This document shows, piece by piece, positions 41,718-50,088 of a stretch of 64,000 nt of DNA (within the stretch, counting starts at the first letter, position 1; each line of letters begins with the position of its first letter). The notes below the pieces were generated by a model. That model was not told where the DNA came from. It searched no databases and saw nothing but the letters and a program-made list of their open reading frames with translations. Both the position numbers and the translations under genes were made by a program. Source of the DNA: JANWVO01 sp964458495 (GTDB lineage Bacteria > Acidobacteriota > Terriglobia > Bryobacterales > Bryobacteraceae). The stretch lies in contig CAYWJB010000020.1 of NCBI GenBank assembly GCA_964458495.1, forward strand, positions 1-64,000, written 5' to 3'.

Positions 41718-43772
41718 TCACCCAAGCAGTTTCGCCATGCGCTCGCGGCGCCGTGAGTAGGCGTAGGAGGCGGCCACCAGCAGCAGTCCCAAGCCCACCA
41801 AAGCCGCGCTGCGGAAGAGCCGACCCAGTTGCCAGACGTCGTAGGCATAGAGTTTCAGGACGACGAACGCCAGAGCAGCAAGGCCCAGCAGACGGTCCAT
41901 CCTTGTCTGTCTGGCGACCCCCAGCGCCACCAGCGCCACGCCGTAGGCCGCCACAACGAGGGAGAAGCCCACAATGGAGGCGCTGCGAACGTCCTCCGGG
42001 GCGGCGGTGCGGGCGATCTGATCGAGCGCGTCGAAAAGCAGCGCCGCCAGCAGCACGGCGTGGCCCGCGACATAGCTTGCCGCCGCCAGCCCCCGGGGCC
42101 GCAGCAGCGCCGCGCACGCCCAGCAGCCCAGCGACGCCCACGCCATGGCGAAGAACCTCGGGTGGAGGAAGAGCCTCGCCGTTTCCAGCCGTGCGTCTGC
42201 CAGCGCGATGTGGGCCAGGCCGAACACCAGGACCGCCGCCGCCACCCCATCCCACAGACGGCGGCCAGACCTGCGCGCGAGCACGGCCAGCGCCACTGCT
42301 TCCAAAACCCAGGCTGCGCTCACCCGCCATCCGCCCAACTGCACAGGGATAGCCAGCGTGAAGAAGCCGGCGGCCATCACGCCCGCCACCGGCGCCGCGG
42401 GCGTGGCCCGGAGGATCCACGCTGTAGCAGCGAACACTGCCGCCACGGCCAGAGTGAACAACCCTGTCCATGCCCCATGCTCCGGCCGTAGCCATGCGTA
42501 ACCGGCGGCGTAGAACACGGCGCCGCTGGCCGCCAGCGCCGCCGCATCCGCCGCCCGGTACCCATCCCGGCCTGCAAGAATCCGCCGCAGAGCCCACCCT
42601 TGCACGATCAACAATGCAGCAGTAATTCCGGTGAAATTCTGCCGAAAATAGGCCCCGGGATTTTGCGGGCCGGCGTAGATCGAGAACGCGATCCAGAATC
42701 CCGCCGCCGCAGAGGCTACGGCTCCGCGCGCCGGACCGGCCGCTGTCACGGGCAGGATTGCGGCGAAAAACGGCCCCGGACCGGGCCGGAAGATGCATGC
42801 CAGGCCGGCGCACGCCAGCAACTGCGCGGCCTCGCGCGCGGGAATGGAGGCGGAGAAAAGGAACAGCGCCCACGCGCACAGGACGAAGAATGCCGCCGGC
42901 GCCCGCTTGGCTGCCTCGAAATGGTTCGCGAACCACAGGGCGAAAACAAAGGCGCCTCCCGCCAGCGCCAGCCACTCTACCGCGCTCCAGGAGCGCCTGC
43001 GCCCGGCCCAGACGGCGCCGGCAATGAGAAGGAGCAGGTACGGGAACAGCACCCACGGCGCGTCCCGTCCGGTGGAGAGCACGAGAGGCGTGGCATATCC
43101 GCCGGTCAATGCCAGCAAGGCGATTGCGGGCGCGTTGTAGCGCAGCGCCAGCCATGCGCCCGCCGCCGTGGTGGCGGCCATCGCGAAGAACGCGGGCGGC
43201 GCCGGCAGCTGGGCGTAGAACCCATGCGCGGCGTACCAAGCGACGTACCAAAGGCTGATGCCCAGGGCGGTGATCCCCATGGGGAAGATCCGCTGCCCGC
43301 GCCGCCACAATTTCTCCCCGGCGGCGCCTGCCGCCAGCCCTGCCAGAAGTCCCAGCGCCACGCGCCCGCGCGGTCCGATCCATTCATTGTCAACCGCGTA
43401 CTTGAACAGGAAGGCGACGCCAAGAACCAGGCTCACTACCCCGAGGCGATTCAACCAGGTCAGTCCGAACCAGCTCTCGGCGCTCTCCACGGCGCCCTGT
43501 GGGCCGATTGCGTCCAGCCGCGCGGCCTCGCCCGGCGCTTGGGGAACGCCTGGCAATGGGGGCGAAGGCGGTGGCGCAGCGGCGGCGGGGCCCTGTTCTT
43601 CCACGGGCGGCGCCGCTTCGCGCGGCGGCTGGGGAACGCCCGGCAATGGGGGCAAAGGCGGCGCCAGTGCAAGCCGCGCCTCCAGTTCCGCCACGCGCCC
43701 GCTCAGGCGCGCCAGCGCCCGCGAGATGGCGTCGAACCGCTCCCGGATCTCTCTCAGTTCTTCGTCCTGCAT
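41718..43772 (-). CDS. DUF2339 polytopic membrane protein
   Basis: A cytoplasmic N-terminal coiled-coil (about 1-35, ELREIRERFDAISRALARLS) and a Pro-rich linker with a repeated PPLPGVPQ.P.EAA unit precede about 20 hydrophobic segments. The entry motif WFGLTWLNRLGVVSLVLGVA is characteristic of DUF2339. The function of the family is unknown. The ATG at 43772 starts the coiled coil; a TTG at 43805 would add 11 residues. The gene is divergent from the gamma-glutamyltransferase gene with a 92-base gap. Confidence 0.85.
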   Translation of the reverse strand: MQDEELREIRERFDAISRALARLSGRVAELEARLALAPPLPPLPGVPQPPREAAPPVEEQGPAAAAPPPSPPLPGVPQAPGEAARLDAIGPQGAVESAESWFGLTWLNRLGVVSLVLGVAFLFKYAVDNEWIGPRGRVALGLLAGLAAGAAGEKLWRRGQRIFPMGITALGISLWYVAWYAAHGFYAQLPAPPAFFAMAATTAAGAWLALRYNAPAIALLALTGGYATPLVLSTGRDAPWVLFPYLLLLIAGAVWAGRRRSWSAVEWLALAGGAFVFALWFANHFEAAKRAPAAFFVLCAWALFLFSASIPAREAAQLLACAGLACIFRPGPGPFFAAILPVTAAGPARGAVASAAAGFWIAFSIYAGPQNPGAYFRQNFTGITAALLIVQGWALRRILAGRDGYRAADAAALAASGAVFYAAGYAWLRPEHGAWTGLFTLAVAAVFAATAWILRATPAAPVAGVMAAGFFTLAIPVQLGGWRVSAAWVLEAVALAVLARRSGRRLWDGVAAAVLVFGLAHIALADARLETARLFLHPRFFAMAWASLGCWACAALLRPRGLAAASYVAGHAVLLAALLFDALDQIARTAAPEDVRSASIVGFSLVVAAYGVALVALGVARQTRMDRLLGLAALAFVVLKLYAYDVWQLGRLFRSAALVGLGLLLVAASYAYSRRRERMAKLLG

Positions 43773-43864
43773 GATGCGAGCCTTGGGCCGACCGATCCGC
43801 TTCAAGCGAGCCTACCACGCCGTCGCGCCTCCGGCTACTCGCCAGCCGTGATGCAATAGAAGCC

Positions 43865-45505
43865 GTGAGGCGCGCAACTCTGCTGCTCATTCTTGCTGCC
43901 ATGGCTTTCTCCCAGGACCGCAATCAGTCCCGCTCGATCGTTTACAGCCGCCACGGCGTCATTTCCACCAGCCACGCGCTGGCCACGCAGGCCGGGGCGC
44001 GCGTGCTCGAGCGCGGCGGCTCCGCCGTGGACGCCGCCATCGCCGCCAACGCGGTGCTGAGCGTCGTCGAGCCGATGATGTGCGGACCCGGCGGCGATCT
44101 CTTTCTCATCCATCGCGAAGGCCGCACGGGCAAGCTGGAGGGGCTCAATGCGTCCGGATGGGCCCCGCGCGCGCTTTCGGCGGAGTGGCTCCGTGCCCAG
44201 GGCCACAGCACGATGCCCGCATCGGGCATCCATTCGGTGACGGTCCCCGGCGCGGCGGCCGGCTGGCACGCCGCGCACCGCCGTTACGGGAAGCTCCCGT
44301 GGCGGGAGCTGTTCGCGGACGCCATCCGGCTGGCCGAGGATGGCCACGCGGTGCATGAGGTGATCGCCTCGCTGTGGGACTCGCCACGTGTCCGGGAATC
44401 CGAGGAAGCCGCGCGCGTCTTTCTTCCGGCGCCGGCGGCGGGCCAGCTCCACCGAAATCCCGCACTGGGCCGCACGCTGCGCCTGATTGCGCAAGACGGG
44501 CCCGCGGCATTCTACCGTGGCGCCATCGCGCAGGCGATCCTCGAAGCCAGCCGCAAGCACGGCGGCCGCCTCGCGGCGGAAGACCTGGCCGAATTCCAGC
44601 CCGAGTGGGTGGAGCCCATCTCGACCCCCTACCGCGGCTGGCGCGTGTGGGAGTTGCCGCCCAACGGGCAGGGGCTGGCCGTGCTGCTGATGCTCAATAT
44701 CATGGAGCAATTCCCGGCGCCGCATGGAGGCCCGCTCTCGGCGGAGGCGCTGCACTGGAAGATCGAGTCGATGAAGCTCGCCTACGCCGACCTGATGGCT
44801 TTCAATGCCGATCCGCGCCATGCGCGCGTGCCGCTGGCCGGGCTGCTATCGAAGGAGTACGCACGGCAGCGGGCGGCGGAGATCGATCCGCGCCGCGCCC
44901 GCTGCGAAGTGCGGCACGGCGCGCCGCGCGAATCGGACACCACCTATCTGGCCGCGGCCGACGCCGAGGGCAATATCGTCAGCTGGATCCAGAGCATCCG
45001 CGCTGCCTGGGGCTCCGGAATCAGCCCGGAAAATACGGGCTTTCTGCTGCAAAATCGCGGGAGCGATTTCGTCCTCACAGCCGGGCATCCGAATGAATTA
45101 AAGCCCGGAAAGCGCAGTTTTCACACGATTATTCCGGGATTTCTGGAAAAAGACGGCGTGGCGATGGCCTTCGGCATCATGGGCGGCGCCAACCAGCCCC
45201 TGGCTCACGCCCAGTTCGTCTCCAATCTGGCCGACTACGGGATGAACCCGCAGGCGGCGCTCGAGACGGCGCGCTTCACCAAGGCGGGCCCGCAGGGCTG
45301 CGACGTGCAGCTGGAAGGGCGCGTGCCTGCCGCCGCGGTGGAGGCGCTGCGAAAGCTCGGCCACATCGTGGAGCTCCGCCTGGACTATTCCATGAACATG
45401 GGCCGCGGCGCAGTGGCGGGAATCGACCTGAAGACCGGCGTTCGTTTCGCCGCCGCCGATCCGCGCGGCGACGGGCACGCGGCCCCGGCATTCCCGGCGC
45501 GGTGA
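43865..45505 (+). CDS. ggt: Gamma-glutamyltransferase, secreted
   Basis: This Ntn-hydrolase proenzyme of 546 residues cleaves gamma-glutamyl bonds (glutathione and relatives) after self-processing. A short signal peptide (1-16) is followed by the large-subunit pattern GGSAVDAAIAANAVLSVVEP and CGPGGDLFLIH. The processing site lies at SDTTYLAAADAEGNIVS, with Thr359 as the likely nucleophile; the usual TTH is TTY here. GIMGGANQPLAHAQ lies near the end. The start is GTG. It is convergent with the hydrolase that follows, 9 bases away. Confidence 0.92.
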   Translation: MRRATLLLILAAMAFSQDRNQSRSIVYSRHGVISTSHALATQAGARVLERGGSAVDAAIAANAVLSVVEPMMCGPGGDLFLIHREGRTGKLEGLNASGWAPRALSAEWLRAQGHSTMPASGIHSVTVPGAAAGWHAAHRRYGKLPWRELFADAIRLAEDGHAVHEVIASLWDSPRVRESEEAARVFLPAPAAGQLHRNPALGRTLRLIAQDGPAAFYRGAIAQAILEASRKHGGRLAAEDLAEFQPEWVEPISTPYRGWRVWELPPNGQGLAVLLMLNIMEQFPAPHGGPLSAEALHWKIESMKLAYADLMAFNADPRHARVPLAGLLSKEYARQRAAEIDPRRARCEVRHGAPRESDTTYLAAADAEGNIVSWIQSIRAAWGSGISPENTGFLLQNRGSDFVLTAGHPNELKPGKRSFHTIIPGFLEKDGVAMAFGIMGGANQPLAHAQFVSNLADYGMNPQAALETARFTKAGPQGCDVQLEGRVPAAAVEALRKLGHIVELRLDYSMNMGRGAVAGIDLKTGVRFAAADPRGDGHAAPAFPAR

Positions 45506-45514
45506 TGCGCCCGG

Positions 45515-46462
45515 CTAGCGGCTGAAGAGCCTCCGGAGCCAGCCGTCGACCGCCGCGGTGGCCGGATAGGAAGGGTCGCCGAGCCGCCGGTTGATCTCCG
45601 CATGGCCCTCGAATCCGGCGCCGGGGAATTCCCTCCGCTCGACGGCCGTTCCCGCTTTTCTCAAGGCGGCCTCGAGCTCTTTGGCCTGCGCCACGCCGTC
45701 CCGCCGCTGGACGTGCAGCAGGAGGAACGCGGGGGCATTGGGCGCAGCCGCATGGAACACCGGCGAGAGCTCGCGCTGCCTTGCCGGATCGGTTCCGAAG
45801 GCCAGGAGATAGGTGTCCCGCATGATGCGGTTGCCCTCGGCGATCTGACGCGCCACGTCGTAAGCGGCGCCGTCGTTGGGGATCACGCCGCTCACATCGG
45901 CGAAGCCGAGCCCGGCGGCGCGCAGGTAGCGCTCGTCGGTGCCGACGAGCGCCACCAGATGCGCCCCGGCGCTGTGTCCCATCAGGACCGCCCGCCCGCG
46001 GTCGATCCCGAATTCAGCGGCGCGGCCGAAGAGCGCCTTCAGCGCAAGCGCCACGTCGCCTGCCTGGTCTTCCACTTTGAATTCCGGGACGAGCCTGTAA
46101 TTGATCGAGGCATAAACGTAGCCCTGTTCGGGAAAATGCACTGGCGAATACTCGCTGGCGGCGCCTCTTTTGTCGCCTCGATGCCACCCGCCGCCGTGGA
46201 CAAACACGACCAGCGGCGCGGGGCGCCGGCCGCCGCGGGCGCTCCACACATCGATCTGCTGCAAGGGGTGAGGGCCGTAGGCAAAGGTCACGGGCCTGGG
46301 CGCTTGCGGCGCGCCCTTCGCGCGGCTTTCCGCGGTGGCGCTCTTGCGCGCCAAGCGGTCCCGCCACTGGCCTGCCCGGGCGGCCCATCCGGTTGTTCCC
46401 CACGCGCCCAGGAAAGCAGCCAGGCACAGTCCTGGCAGAATTTTTATAGTAAGTGTTGACAT
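45515..46462 (-). CDS. Alpha/beta hydrolase (BD-FAE/carboxylesterase-like), secreted
   Basis: The 315-residue protein has a signal peptide (about 1-27). It also has the HGGGW oxyanion-hole motif (89-93), the nucleophile elbow GHSAG (Ser164) and a plausible catalytic His in EGHAEINRRLG near residue 290. This is the pattern of HSL/BD-FAE esterases acting on small esters or acetylated sugars. The specific substrate is not visible. Confidence 0.88.
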   Translation of the reverse strand: MSTLTIKILPGLCLAAFLGAWGTTGWAARAGQWRDRLARKSATAESRAKGAPQAPRPVTFAYGPHPLQQIDVWSARGGRRPAPLVVFVHGGGWHRGDKRGAASEYSPVHFPEQGYVYASINYRLVPEFKVEDQAGDVALALKALFGRAAEFGIDRGRAVLMGHSAGAHLVALVGTDERYLRAAGLGFADVSGVIPNDGAAYDVARQIAEGNRIMRDTYLLAFGTDPARQRELSPVFHAAAPNAPAFLLLHVQRRDGVAQAKELEAALRKAGTAVERREFPGAGFEGHAEINRRLGDPSYPATAAVDGWLRRLFSR

Positions 46463-46750
46463 TGTCTGGCAAGAAAAGCTGAATTTGTCCTGTTATTGTG
46501 CAAGAACCAGCACTGAATTCTGCCATCCGCCGAGCGTCCCGGCGGCGGCCGCGGGCCGCGGCTCCCTGTTTCGGGGACGGGGCCTGCGCGGAAAGGTTTA
46601 CAGCCGCCGCGGACATGCGGCACTCCTGTCACCGTTGGACCGGCGCCGTGGCGGGAGGGCGGCGCGGAACGGTGCGCCCCGGGCAGGCCGCCGTTTCTCC
46701 CGGCTGTTGGGAAGCCGGGCAGCAGCGGGAGTGAAAGCAGGGGCGAGAGA
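46463..46750. other. Intergenic region upstream of the hydrolase gene
   Basis: No gene is supported. The part nearest the hydrolase (about 46440-46510) is AT-richer than its surroundings and probably holds its promoter, but I could not place a convincing -35/-10 pair. The rest is GC-rich with short dyads. Confidence 0.35.
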
Positions 46751-46788
46751 GAAAAGGGGCTGCCCGTTGCTCGCGGAGCGGGCAGCCC
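46751..46788 (-). terminator. Terminator-like hairpin after the oxidoreductase gene
   Basis: A 10-bp stem (GGGCTGCCCG at 46757-46766 with CGGGCAGCCC at 46779-46788) is followed on the minus strand by a short CTTTTCTCTC run. It lies about 22 bases past the oxidoreductase stop. Confidence 0.75.
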
Positions 46789-46810
46789 TGCATTCGGGGA
46801 TCGGGGTGAG

Positions 46811-47977
46811 TTATTTCCGGCCGGAGCGGGCGGGCGAGCACTTGACCCAGCCGTGCTTCTTGTTCGATTCCATGACGGCTTCGAGCAGCTGCATTCCGCG
46901 CAGCCCGTCGGCGAAGGTCGGATATTGGACCGGCAAGGACGGGTCGAGCACGCGCGACCAGAAGCGCTTGAACAGCTGCTTGTGGCTGTCGTCGTAGCCT
47001 TCGCTGTGGCCGCCGGGATAGTCGGAGTAGGCGGCGGCTTCGGGATAGAAGAGGCTGCCGTCCTTGATGATGATCTGGTTCGGTTCGTTCCTGCGGCCGA
47101 TCCACAGCTCGTCGGGCCGTTCCTGGTTCCAGGCCACGCTGCCCTTGGTGCCGCAGACCATCCATTCGAAGCGGTTCTTGCAGCCGGCCGAAACCTGGCT
47201 GACGGTGAACGCGCCGCGGCAGGTGTCGCCGAGGTGGAGCAGGGCCATGCCGAAGTCCTCGGTGTCGATCTTCACTTCGTCATAATCGGAGGGCTTGAGC
47301 GTTTTGCCGGCGAAGGTCTCGATGGCGACTTTCGGCTGCTTGCGGGTCTTGTGGATGATTTTGAGGTCCGCGCAAAGGGCGGTGATCGGAAGCCCGGTGA
47401 CGTGCTGGATCATGTCCATCCAGTGGGAGCCGATGTCGCCCATGACGCGCAGCGGCCCGTTGTGCTTCTTGAGGATGCGCCAGTTGAAGTCGGTGTCGTA
47501 GAGCAGCCAGTCCTGGGAGTAGGTTCCCTGGACGACGAGGATTTCGCCGAGGTCGCCGCGGGCGATCATGGCCCGGGCCTGCTGGACGGCCGGATAATAG
47601 CGGAGGTTGTGATTGGTGGCGTGATGGAGCTTTTTCTTTTCGGCCAGGTCGAGCATCTCTTTGGCTTCTTTGGCCGAAAGCGCCAGCGGCTTTTCGCAGA
47701 GCACGTGCTTGCCGGCGTTGAGGGCGGCTTTCGACACGGGCGCGTGCAGCGCGTTGGGCGTGCAGACATGGACGCCGGCGATCTCCGGGTCGGCCAGGAT
47801 CTCCTTGTAGTTGCCCGTGGCCCTGGGAATGTTGTGCGCCTTGGCGAAGCGGTCCGCCTCTTCCTGAGAAATCCCCGCCACCGCAGCCACTTCCACGAAT
47901 CCGAGCCGGCGGAGGTTCTCCACGTGGGTCTTGCCCATGAAGCCCGCGCCGATGACAGCTACTTTCAACTTGCTCAT
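46811..47977 (-). CDS. Gfo/Idh/MocA family NAD(P)-dependent oxidoreductase
   Basis: The 388-residue dehydrogenase acts on sugars or inositols. The N-terminal Rossmann fold has VAVIGAGFMGKTHVENL, the CEKPLALSAKEA motif contains the catalytic Lys, and the C-terminal alpha/beta domain follows (GDIGSHWMDMIQHVTGLPI). The ATG at 47977 has AGGAA 9 bases upstream and begins at the fold. The frame is open 17 codons further, to a TTG. The substrate is unknown; related Acidobacterial enzymes are numerous. Confidence 0.93.
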   Translation of the reverse strand: MSKLKVAVIGAGFMGKTHVENLRRLGFVEVAAVAGISQEEADRFAKAHNIPRATGNYKEILADPEIAGVHVCTPNALHAPVSKAALNAGKHVLCEKPLALSAKEAKEMLDLAEKKKLHHATNHNLRYYPAVQQARAMIARGDLGEILVVQGTYSQDWLLYDTDFNWRILKKHNGPLRVMGDIGSHWMDMIQHVTGLPITALCADLKIIHKTRKQPKVAIETFAGKTLKPSDYDEVKIDTEDFGMALLHLGDTCRGAFTVSQVSAGCKNRFEWMVCGTKGSVAWNQERPDELWIGRRNEPNQIIIKDGSLFYPEAAAYSDYPGGHSEGYDDSHKQLFKRFWSRVLDPSLPVQYPTFADGLRGMQLLEAVMESNKKHGWVKCSPARSGRK

Positions 47978-48004
47978 AAAGAATCGTTCCTTTCGAGCCG
48001 ATAA
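47977..48004 (+). promoter_or_regulatory. Candidate sigma-28 (FliA) promoter upstream of the 110-aa membrane protein
   Basis: TAAA (47977-47980) and a full-match GCCGATAA (47997-48004) are separated by 16 bases, one more than the enteric sigma-28 consensus. It points to the plus-strand gene at 48063 and overlaps the start of the minus-strand oxidoreductase. Confidence 0.4.
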
Positions 48005-48062
48005 TCGAAGAGATGGGTGTAGACCCAATCCACTCTATAACAACTGGGCTCGCTGAGGCACT

Positions 48063-48395
48063 ATGGTGGTGAGATTTCGCTGGCAACGCTCGCATCGCAC
48101 GAAGCGCAGGGTGCGCGTGAGATATTCGCCTGCCGGGCCGCCTGCTCCGCTGACGCAACAAGAGGTGGAAGCCGGGCTGGCGGCGATCCTCTCTCCGCTG
48201 GCCGCCATCTTTTTTGCGGTATCCGTGTGGCGGCTGGGGCAGGATCTTGGATTCACGGGCAATTTCTTCATTCAGGAGGGCCCGCTGGCGCACTGGCAGC
48301 CGTGGTTCGCCCTTTCGGCCGCCTTCGCGCTGGCAAGCGCCCGCCTGAACCGCCGTTCGCAGAGCGGCGGCGGGGACACGCCAGCCACCAATTGA
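48063..48395 (+). CDS. Small membrane protein, unknown function
   Basis: The 110-residue product has a basic N-terminus (RSHRTKRRVRVRY), two predicted membrane helices (about 38-58, ILSPLAAIFFAVSVWRLG; and 80-97, PWFALSAAFALASARL) and a short polar tail. GAGG lies 4 bases before the ATG. I do not recognise a family. It is the only plus-strand gene between two minus-strand genes, and a sigma-28-like promoter precedes it, which would link it to motility if real. Confidence 0.55.
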   Translation: MVVRFRWQRSHRTKRRVRVRYSPAGPPAPLTQQEVEAGLAAILSPLAAIFFAVSVWRLGQDLGFTGNFFIQEGPLAHWQPWFALSAAFALASARLNRRSQSGGGDTPATN

Positions 48396-48429
48396 AACGA
48401 GCGGCCCGGGGGCGAGTGCCGGGAGCGGG

Positions 48430-49704
48430 TTATTGCTCAAACCGCCCGCGCCACGCCCAGAGGCCGAGGGCGGGGTTGGAAATATAGAAGATCTCCTCGC
48501 CGCCGACCACGTTCCAGCCGTCCTTCAGACTGGCCGGGTTGTAGCGCTTCATCATCACGTCGAGATCGGCGTAGCGGAAGTTGACGGCGTCGATCTCTTC
48601 GCGGGTCAGATGGCCGGGGCAGTAAGTGATCTGGAAGCGGCCTTCGGAGGAGCCGTGGATGAGGTGGGCGGCGGCGCTGAGGTTGTTGGCGAGGTCGGCG
48701 TTCTTCCTGACGGCTTCCAGCACGCGCGGCGTGCCGGCGTAGCCGTACTTGCGGATGAGCTGGTCGATGCCCGGGTCCTCGCCGAACTCCTTGACGCCGG
48801 GGGCGAGGACGATGAGTTCGGCGTCGTCGGCGAGGGCCATGCGGGTGCGGTAGATGGCCTTGTTGCCGAGCCAGGTGCTGCGGAACTCGCCGGGATCGAG
48901 GAAGACGACGGCCTTGCGGATCTGGCGGTCCATCATGACGAAGTTGACCTTGAGGCTGAGGTCGGCAGCCTGGAGGAAGCAGCGGTCGTCGTCGCCCGCG
49001 AAGAAGCCGCGGATGGCGAGCTTGCCCGAGTCGTTCTTGCTCACGACAGTGTGCAGGTAGACGATGGGCAAGTGGCGGGCGAATTTTTCGGCGGCGTGGT
49101 TCAGGACGCGGCGAACGGGGTTGTCGGCGCGGCCCATGAGCCTCTCCATGCCGTAGACGGCGCCGAGGAAGTGGCTTTTGTTGATCCCCTCGCGGCCGCC
49201 GGTGCCGACGAAGACATTCTTGGTGTAGTTGGCCATGCCGATGACTTCGTGCGGCACGACCTGGCCAATGGAGAGGATCAGGTCGAAGCCGCCCTCGACG
49301 AGGAGCTTGTCGACCTGCGCAGGCCAGGGGAAGTCGACGAGCCCGCCGGACTGCTCCCGGACGTATTCGGCGGGCACCTCGCCCAGGGTGATGATGCCGT
49401 TGCGCCAGTCGTGAACGCGAAACAGGGACTGCGGCACGCCGGGGAACATGTGTTCGATTTCGGAGGGCGCCATGGGGACGTGCGTGCCGATGGCGGGCAG
49501 CACGGCGTGGAGGCGGTCGCCGTAATAGTCGTAGACGAGGCGGGTGATCTCGCCAGCGCGGGAATGGACGCGGGTGATGTCGGGGGGCAGGGCGAGGACG
49601 CGGCGGCGAGGACCGAGGGCGTCGAGCGTCCTGAACACAGCCGACTTCAGTTCTTCGTGCGTGAAGTCTGTCGTGGGCGATCCGCCTGCGAAGTAGAGGC
49701 TCAT
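48430..49704 (-). CDS. LarA-like (DUF2088) nickel-pincer racemase/epimerase family protein
   Basis: The 424-residue protein matches the LarA superfamily. ALPPDITRVHSRAGEI corresponds to the DDxTRP region. AIGTHVPM and IGQVVPHEVIGMANYTKNVF, then VGTGGREGINKS, carry the conserved His residues. LarA enzymes racemise or epimerise hydroxy acids using a nickel-pincer nucleotide made by LarB, LarC and LarE, none of which is in this window. The substrate cannot be told from sequence. It is a single gene with a hairpin array upstream. Confidence 0.82.
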   Translation of the reverse strand: MSLYFAGGSPTTDFTHEELKSAVFRTLDALGPRRRVLALPPDITRVHSRAGEITRLVYDYYGDRLHAVLPAIGTHVPMAPSEIEHMFPGVPQSLFRVHDWRNGIITLGEVPAEYVREQSGGLVDFPWPAQVDKLLVEGGFDLILSIGQVVPHEVIGMANYTKNVFVGTGGREGINKSHFLGAVYGMERLMGRADNPVRRVLNHAAEKFARHLPIVYLHTVVSKNDSGKLAIRGFFAGDDDRCFLQAADLSLKVNFVMMDRQIRKAVVFLDPGEFRSTWLGNKAIYRTRMALADDAELIVLAPGVKEFGEDPGIDQLIRKYGYAGTPRVLEAVRKNADLANNLSAAAHLIHGSSEGRFQITYCPGHLTREEIDAVNFRYADLDVMMKRYNPASLKDGWNVVGGEEIFYISNPALGLWAWRGRFEQ

Positions 49705-49821
49705 CCTCCCTTCAGTATAGGCCTGATATGCCAGTGGGGAACATGGAACTGCGGGGGGAGCCCCCCTTGGGGAACGGGGGTTGGAGAGTCGGCGGGGATG
49801 GTGGGAGGTTTCGGAGGGGGG

Positions 49822-50046
49822 CTCTGCGCTGGGGCGCGGGGGAGGCGGGGTGATTGCAGGGTTGGGGAGGGAGGCCCTGCGCTGGCGCGCAGGGGAATTT
49901 GGCCCTGAGCTGGCGCTCAGGGGAAATTGAGGGAGGCCCTGAGCTGGCGCTCAGGGGAATTTGGCCCTGAGCTGGCGCTCAGGGGAAATTGAGGGAGGCC
50001 CTGAGCTGGCGCTCAGGGGAATTTGGCCCTGCGCTGGCGCGCGGGG
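49822..50046. repeat. Array of seven TGGC-loop hairpins
   Basis: The region between the LarA-like and TonB genes has no gene. Hairpins CCCTGAGC-TGGC-GCTCAGGG or the variant CCCTGCGC-TGGC-GCGCAGGG occur at 49875-49894, 49903-49922, 49937-49956, 49965-49984, 49999-50018 and 50027-50046 (the last with one wobble pair). A weaker TGGG-loop version lies at 49822-49841. Linkers alternate between GGAATTTGG and a longer GGAAATTGAGGGAGG form, giving a 62-bp higher-order period. Confidence 0.85.
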
Positions 50047-50088
50047 GAATCGGGGTTGGGGAGTTTGTGGGGTGTGGGCGTGCCACTG

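Noticed and set aside
49822..50046. CRISPR array or protein-coding repeat
   Set aside because: Units are perfect hairpins with 8-15-base linkers that are identical between units, so there are no unique spacers, and no frame has a plausible start and product.
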